Source: Bidens hawaiensis
Lineage: Eukaryota > Streptophyta > Magnoliopsida > Asterales > Asteraceae
Assembly (NCBI GenBank): GCA_021521415.1
Contig: JAIQDT010001947.1
Coordinates: 62,001 to 126,000, forward strand
Length of the DNA stretch: 64,000 nt
Reading direction: 5' to 3'
This document shows positions 57,801-64,000 of the stretch, piece after piece (position 1 is the first letter of the stretch; every line of letters begins with the position of its first letter). The notes under the pieces are model-generated. The model worked only from the letters and a program-made list of their open reading frames with translations, did no database searches and had not been told where the DNA came from. Both the position numbers and the translations under genes were made by a program.

Positions 57801-60800
57801 TACCCTTCAAACAAAATGTCATACCTTGTCCAATCTGTTCTCCAATCACTAAATCTTCCCACAAAATTTCATAATCCAAGTTATCAACTTCCATATCCGC
57901 TTTATTAATGGCACTACTGTTTGTACTGCCACAACTGCTAGCACTACTGGTACTATTAACATTAAAAGACGACCACGACCCCGGAGCCTCATTCCTATTA
58001 TTGTTATTATTATTATTATTCTCCCACTGTTGACTTTCCACTTTCGACGAGCCCGACTGTTGACTCGACGCCTCGTGTTCTTGCTCATTATGCAACCAAT
58101 TAAACCCGAACCGACCCATTTTCGAATCTCCCTCTCGTTCGTTTCCTTTCCATGGCCATGTAATTCCCTTTTTGCCCATCCATGCCTCGGCTTTTGAAGA
58201 TAGAATCTTGTGGATACCAAGTTTGTTTTCACTTTCATCACCGGAATCTGTTGAGGGCTTTCCGCTAATTTGGTCTTTGAATGGTGAGTGAGAAAGATTA
58301 TCACCTCTTGGGGTGCTGGCTCCGCTTGAATATCCATCGTCTTTATGGTCAGGGGCGTTTATGTCATTTTCGGAATAATGACCGTCTGCACCCCCGCCAT
58401 CTTGATCCGTGAAGTTTTCCCCGGGTTTTATTTTCGATTTGACCTTGTTGCTGACTTTTGAAGCCTGTTGTGGTGTTTTCAATAATCAAGATTCATTGTT
58501 ACATAATATAATCCAACAGTTTTTTTTTTGGGTTGTGTTCTATCTCAAAGGGTAAAATGGGTCAAATAAAAAATAGCTTTAAGGAGAACGGGTCAAAGTG
58601 GTCGAAAGTCAATCAAAACAAAAATGGAGAAAAAGCTGTATTTGCGTCAATAGCAGCAGCGTGCATGAAACCGGCAAAACTTATTGGTAACTGAAATGAC
58701 CGAACACAAACAAAACCAACGGTTTGGTTCTATATTTCACAACAACCGATATTCGGTTCGGTTTTGATTTTACAAGTAATTAAAAAAACCGAACCAAACT
58801 GAATTTATGAATTTTCATTTTTTTTTTCGAATGTTAAGTCATTAATAAGAAGTTGATAAACAGTATAACCCACTTTTACGGTTTACCCAATTGTAAATAA
58901 ACAATTAACTATTAATCAACAAAATGGTAAAACCACAAAAAAACCAGAACCGAAACGAACCCAAACCAAACAGAAAAAGAACAGTTTTCAACACTCAAAA
59001 AGCGAATATTCGGTTTTGGGTTCATTTTGTGCCCCAAATGATACATGCACACCCCTATGTGTCAATGTTAATCAAGCCCGGTTTGGACCCGTACATGTTA
59101 ATCGAACCCTGTTTTGACCCGTACTAAAAAAAATCCCTTTTCAACCTGATCCCACCATACCCCTATCTATATTAATATCTTAAAACACTCACCAAACTTG
59201 AAATTTTTGAGACGATTGCAGTTTGTAAAGGTTGTTGAGGATCAAGCCCGAGTTTAGCCGAAGCAATCCGCCTCGGTGCACTAATATGACCCACGGGCTT
59301 CATATCTCGATACGGGCGGGTGTCACTTGATACACTTATAACCCCAATTAATGTCCCGTCTTCATCACGAAATGGCGTATTTGTGGCAATAATAACAAAC
59401 TTTTCCCCTCTTTTGTTCCTAATTGGAAACAGACCCGACCAGCCTCCCCCTTTTATTGTTTTGTGTATGATATCATCAGCTAAGTGATAATCTTCCGGTT
59501 CTACAAAAAGCTCGTTGGGTGTTTTTCCGAGAGCTTCTGCAGCTGTGTAACCGTAAAGATCTTCGGCTGTACGGTTCCTACAAAATTCCAATTGGTGCAC
59601 AATGTTAAAATATAATTCCTGTTTCTGACTCATTTACTTATGAATGCGTCGATTTGTAGGCTTGTAAATGAACCGAACGAACATGCACGAACAGGGTTTT
59701 CTTGTTCGTGTTCGTTCGCTAAGAAAATGAGTGTGTCCTTTTATGTTCGTTCTTGAACTGTTCGTGAACAACATAAACGAACAGTTCACGAACATGAACA
59801 AAAGAACATAACTGAACTAAAACCAATTAAAAGTAAATGTGAACCATGGGTTGTGCCTAAAATATTATTAAAACTAGACTATTTTTAATGGGAAAGACGT
59901 ACATAAATGAACGAATGAACTTGAACATAAATGAACAAAAACTTTTGTTCATGTTCATTCGTTTACAAGCAAATTTAAAATAAATGTAAAGAAACGAACA
60001 TAAATAAAGACAAACAAACAAATTCAAATAAACAAACTTCCTGTCAAACGATTCACTGAATGTTTGGTTCATTTACATGTATATTCGGGTCAAACGAACT
60101 TGTTGCTTATTCGGGGTATGTTTTGTCTCTAACGGGTCGAATGAGTAAAATTATAAAGATCAGCTTAAAGGGTCAAACGTTGCCCACAGTTGTATTTTCA
60201 CTGCATAAACCCTCCTCGATCATTTTATTAAAGCTTTAAAACAATTATACTGGTACTTAAAAATTAAAAATTTTGTAATCGTATATGAGAAACCAATTAT
60301 TTATTAAAAAAATTATATAAAAAGTGTTTCTAAAATCTAAACCCAACAACTTGCAATTTAAACCCGTATTGACTATTGACCCGTTAACCAACTAGCCCAA
60401 CTTGTCCATTTTTAACACATCTACACCTAATCTTTTTTAATAACCCCAAATTAATCAAGAATCCATATTGACATAATTTAATTATATGAATTAAGAGAAA
60501 ATGTTGAACTATTAAATGATGTGTTTTTAATTTTTTTTTCATTTCCTGCAACTAGTTTTGTGTTTCTTTGTGAATTGTGATTATGGAACCTAACATTGCC
60601 TACTCTTTAATAATTACAATAATAATCAAAATCAAGAAAAATGAAGAATAGATATGATAGGAAAATGTTTTAACTCACCAATAAATTATGTGCCCGTTGA
60701 GATCAAATATATGAACAGCCTGGCCTATCGACTGCAATATATTCAAATACTGTGTTTCCGATAGCTTCACAAGCGAGGGCCCACAAACTCCACCACTCTC

Positions 60801-61376
60801 CCCTCCAGTGGCACCACCATCACCACGCTCCTCAGTGACACCACCACCACCACCACGCTCCTCAGTGGCACCACCATCACCATGTTCCTCAGTGGCACCA
60901 CCACCACCGCGTTCCTCAGTGGCACCACCACCACCACGTTCCTCGGTGGCGGCACCACTACTCACGACACAACCATCATGTCTATTATTATTAATATTAT
61001 AATTATAATTATTGTTATTATTACTACTACTATAACTAACATCAATACTGCGGGTCTCTCTCCTCAATGGCGAAGAATGCCGACAAGATGCTGAACCCAT
61101 TTTGAAGGCCGCCACAGGCCCGCCCTCAAAAAACCCACTGGCCCCACCAATGGTTCTCCGGCGAGGTCGGTGGGGGGATACCGAACTTGACCTTTGGCGG
61201 TCATATCTTTGGTTGTCATCTGAAATCTTTAGCATTGACATTTCTTGTTTGAGGTAAGCATGGCTTTCTTCTAAATCATGAATTTTCTTTAATAGCTCCT
61301 CGGTTGGTGGTATTTCATTCTTGTTATTGTTGTTACTGTTGCTGTTATTGTTGGCGTTGTCGTTGCCGTTGTCCAT
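54890..61376 (-). CDS. PAS-domain Raf-like MAPKKK, B2 type (851 aa)
   Basis: Twelve coding exons, all with GT-AG borders and in frame: 61376-60679, 59577-59193, 58464-57825, 57735-57695, 57368-57199, 57095-57017, 56944-56846, 56469-56401, 56296-56247, 56147-56066, 55798-55704, 55037-54890 (TAA); 2556 nt. Order of domains: N-terminal coiled coil ([20 protein letters not shown]), a low-complexity Gly/Glu repeat, PAS domain (~205-325), Ser-rich linker, kinase domain (~560-830) with [55 protein letters not shown] and APEVL. All catalytic residues are present. This is the layout of Arabidopsis Raf7-Raf11 (group B2), of which RAF10/RAF11 act in ABA responses; an equivalent role is inference. Start: first ATG in frame ([11 protein letters not shown]). 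Confidence 0.93.
55118..55662. mobile_element. GAGCC-rich hAT-like element in the last RAF intron
   Basis: Ends TAGAGGCGTAAACAAGCC and (inverted) TAAGGGGTGTAAACAAGC match as terminal repeats. The flanks are AT-rich and no exact 8-bp duplication is visible. It contains a 60-bp tandem duplication (55383-55442, 55443-55502). Confidence 0.6.
55383..55502. repeat. 60-bp tandem duplication
   Basis: Two near-identical copies containing TTTAACTATAACCTACATA, inside the hAT-like element. Confidence 0.85.
58651..59057. mobile_element. Small hAT element in RAF intron 2 (407 bp)
   Basis: Starts TAGCAGCAGCGTGCATG and ends CATGCACACCCCTA; flanks TGCGTCAA (58643-58650) and TGTGTCAA (59058-59065) agree at 7 of 8 bases. 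AACCGAA-rich interior. Confidence 0.65.
59655..60090. repeat. AACGAACATAAACGAAC dispersed repeat in RAF intron 1
   Basis: Ends near TAGGCTTGTAAATGAACC and (inverted) ATACATGTAAATGAACC; same family as 8500-8700 and 47020-47240. No target duplication was seen. Confidence 0.5.
60790..60960 (-). repeat. Coding minisatellite in RAF exon 1
   Basis: About six tandem units of 27-30 bp encoding ATEERGGGG with variants ([16 protein letters not shown]), between the coiled coil and the PAS domain. All units keep the reading frame. Confidence 0.9.
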
Positions 61377-62560
61377 ATTGCGCACACTTTCACACAAATA
61401 CACACCGTGTGGTTCAAGAATCAAGAAACTGGTTCTTAAAGCTCCAAGATTTCATTTTTAAGGAACCCTGAATCAAAAAGATAACAAAAGAATTCAAATT
61501 TCTTGTCTTTATTAGCATACTGATGAAATCAAATTGATAATCTTACTATTTTATACAAAAAAGCAAAACCCTCATCAAAAACCGGTTCTTGGAGCTCCAA
61601 GTTGACATTTTGGAGGATCCATAAATTAAAAGAATAACAAAAGAATTCAAATTTCTTCTTTATTCACATACAGATCAAAATCAAACTAAAGATCTTATAT
61701 TTTTTGTACAAACAACTAAACAAGTAAACCCTAATCAAGAAACTTGAAAAATCATTTTGATTTGTACTAAAGATTAACAGGCAAACATCATATATACAAA
61801 AGCACATTGATCAATTAACCGGTTTAAAGAACTATAATTTTGCAAAAATTAAAATTAAAAGAATTAAGGTTAATACATGTTTGATTGCAGCAACTAAAAG
61901 AAGGAAACACACAAATACACACAGTGTGGTTTAAGAATCAAGAAACTGGTTCTGGGTACTCCAGTTTTCATCTTTAAGGAACCCTAAATCATAAAGATAA
62001 CAAAAGAATTCAAATTTCTTTTCTTTATTCACATACTTGATCAAATCAAATAATAATCTTGCAAATAAGCAAAACCCAACATCAAGAAACTTGAGAAAGC
62101 AATTTGATTTGTATAAAAGATTAACAAACTTGAAAACCATCTCACTGACTTTAACTTTGACAAGACTAAGATTTAAAAAAATAATAATAATAATAATAAT
62201 AAACATGTCTGATTGCAGCAACTAAAAGAGGCAAAACACACACATAGACAAAATGAAGCCAGTACCTGTGAATATGTTGAAATGGTAGGAGGTCTGTAGT
62301 TGTTGTTGAGTGATGCATAAGCTGATTGTTGATTTTCTTCTTCTTCTTCACATAAACACCACTTGAGCTTTCAAAGATGCAAATGGGATTTGGGTATGGA
62401 GATATTATTATTATTATGAAGAAAAAATAAAGATGTGTAGATGGATGAATCAATTAATTGAATCTCTCTCTTACTCCTTCTCTTTCTTTATTTCTTTCTC
62501 ACACATACACACAAACACACACATTAAACCCTAAATTAATTGAGTGTTTATGTGGTGAAG
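61377..62560 (-). other. RAF 5' leader region with three related segments
   Basis: Segments at about 61400-61545, 61575-61695 and 61905-62065 share AAGATAACAAAAGAATTCAAATTTCTT and neighbouring words (bases shown here in two overlapping parts: AAGATAACAAAAG and GAATTCAAATTTC). TTGCAGCAACTAAAAG, a possible acceptor, occurs at about 61886 and 62214. CT-rich DNA at 62460-62500 and a TTATTATTATTA run at 62405 lie further up. I take this as duplicated 5' UTR or leader intron; the transcription start is not determined. Confidence 0.5.
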
Positions 62561-63235
62561 TTTGTATTTGAAATGAAAGAATCAAAGGAAAGAAAAGATG
62601 TTGTCTATATCTTGAAAGGTCAATACTTCAAGAACAACCCTTCTCTCTCTCTCTCACCTCCATAAACCATTTTTTGTTTTTTTTAATCTTCATTTACTTT
62701 CATTTCCAGCCTTCTTTTCTCTTTTTTCAAGTATGGAAAATTTAGCCCTTGTGTTTTAAAGGATATATATATTAGACCTTGATTTTATTCAATTTTTTAA
62801 ATAAATGTTAGTTTTATACCCTACTAAAAATCATAATATCAAATGCAGGACTATAAACAGTGCTGAAGCTTGGGCGAGTTCGTCGGGAGGGGCCGGACTC
62901 AAAATGTATTATAAAAATCATAAACTATGGGGGCCGGCATCAAATTTTCGGTATAAAACGGGTAAATTTACACTACGTATACAAATTTTCGGACGGAAAA
63001 ATGGTTGATTTACACTACTGCGCAAAAAAACAGGGGGGCAGGGCCTGATGGCCGGTTAATTTGTATATGTTCTAGTTCGTTTATTATTTAGTTTTAACTG
63101 TTTATTCTAAAACTTTCGATACATACGTGTATTACTGGATTTCAGGTCACAGATGTTAAAGTGCTCAATATGGACCTGCTGTAGCATGGAATGAAGACCC
63201 GGGATGTGCAGCACGCGAAACGAGAAGTTTAATGA
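62561..63235. other. RAF upstream region, then repeat-derived DNA
   Basis: 62561-62860 is ordinary promoter-like, AT/CT-rich DNA. From about 62862 (GCTTGGGCGAGTTCGTCGG) to 63050 the DNA is GC-richer with GGGGCCGG and CGGTATAAAACGGG words and looks like a transposon arm, but no ends could be set. Confidence 0.35.
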
Positions 63236-64000
63236 TAATTGCTGGTGAGGAGACCCATCGCGATACGCGATGGGCTCCCTTGAAGACCCATAGCGTATCG
63301 CTATGGGGGTAAAAATAACTTTGAATTTCTGGTCCATCGCGATACGCGATGGACCATTGAAGACCCCATCGCGTATCGCGATGGGTGGTGCAGACGGGTT
63401 TTTTTGTTTATAACTTCTTTTTCATCAACAAGAAACCCTAACTCCGTTTTTACGAACCAAAGGCGATTTCCAGCAGTCTTATAAGCGATTTCCACTATCC
63501 TAGTTCGTGTCAAGACCTCCCGCATGATCCCTATCATCCGTATCGAAGATTTGATGATGTCTAGGCTCGGCTAATCTCCTAGAATCGCACCCGGGATGTA
63601 TAGTTTGTATTCTTTACAGTTTTTCTCATGTGACTATGAATATTATTGTATTATTATTGATGATTGATATATGATTATTGATGTTTGGTATTTCTGTGTG
63701 TTCGGTCGGTTTAGGTTTACGTTGGTCTGAACGATCTGTTACCAGTTGCTAGATAATTAGTCATATAACTGTTTGGTTAGATTGAGTACGATAAAACGTA
63801 CAATTACCCTTAACTGAGTCACGCTGGCAAGGACTGTTTGATAACCAGTGCCGTGTGTAAAGTAATTGTTGGCGTCTAAGGTTTTGTCTGATTGATCAGT
63901 TTTCAGTTAATCGTTAATAATCAATCTGTTAGGTTACATGAGATACTGTTGGTTGCTTACTTGAATTCCCGGGTGTGATTTGCTTTGTTAACTGTTTACA
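63236..64000. repeat. LTR-like DNA with four CpG palindromes
   Basis: Palindromes at 63254-63274, 63287-63307, 63333-63353 and 63365-63385 follow the pattern CCATCGCGNTACGCGATGG. The number, spacing style and sequence match the set in the solo LTR at 11809-13550, so this is probably part of a related retrotransposon cut by the window edge. No coding region is recognised. Confidence 0.5.

Noticed and set aside
60808..61094. Plus-strand Pro/Ser-rich frames over the kinase minisatellite
   Set aside because: They mirror the minus-strand Gly/Glu repeat, which is joined in frame to the PAS and kinase domains.

Overview
This is plant nuclear DNA from a eudicot. The intron-rich genes, the kinase and phosphatase families, the AT-rich spacers and the transposon families all fit. 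The style of the repeats (hAT ends beginning TAGGGGTGTGC, long LTRs with CpG-rich palindromes, Helitrons ending in CCCGTG..CACGGG plus CTAG) makes me think of Asteraceae; that is inference from recall, not a database result. I see no prokaryotic or organellar genes.

Layout. Positions 1-2888 hold pieces of LTR retrotransposons. Positions 3331-5762 hold a non-autonomous hAT element with an 8-bp target duplication and a smaller MULE-like element nested in it. The dominant object is a 26.2-kb CACTA (En/Spm) transposon at 6635-32863, with 30-bp terminal inverted repeats and a TTT/TTT target duplication. It sits inside a ~0.5-kb Helitron (6352-33096, minus strand), and an uninterrupted relative of that Helitron at 35442-35945 shows what the empty site looked like. 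The CACTA carries two long subterminal repeat arrays and eight gene-like units: a Transposase_24/TNPA-like gene (minus), a two-domain B3 gene (minus), a Ulp1/C48 protease gene (plus), two small ORFs, a GRF zinc-finger gene (plus), the TNP2 transposase (plus) and an unrecognised gene (minus). Most larger units are broken, chiefly by in-frame nonsense codons, so this copy looks silenced and decayed. Two solo LTRs lie in exons of the TNPA-like gene, and a Helitron and a MITE lie in the TNP2 intron.

From 33 kb to 45 kb the sequence is AT-rich and transposon-littered: Helitron ends, a classic CTCCCTCCGTCCC MITE, a frameshifted F-box gene (37212-38325), an LTR-like block and a hAT element at 44212-45130. 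The right third holds two apparently intact host genes, both on the minus strand: a clade-D type PP2C phosphatase (45819-49325, four exons, 384 aa) and a PAS-domain Raf-like kinase of the B2 type (54890-61376, twelve coding exons, 851 aa). Between them is a nearly autonomous hAT element (51451-54399) whose transposase is interrupted by one TGA. The last kilobase has LTR-like DNA with the same palindrome set as the solo LTR at 11809-13550.

The two host genes both act in phosphorylation signalling, but nothing in the sequence links them functionally. The CACTA genes form a natural set: TNP2 as the catalytic transposase, the TNPA-like protein as probable binder of the subterminal repeats, and the remainder as cargo or accessory genes.
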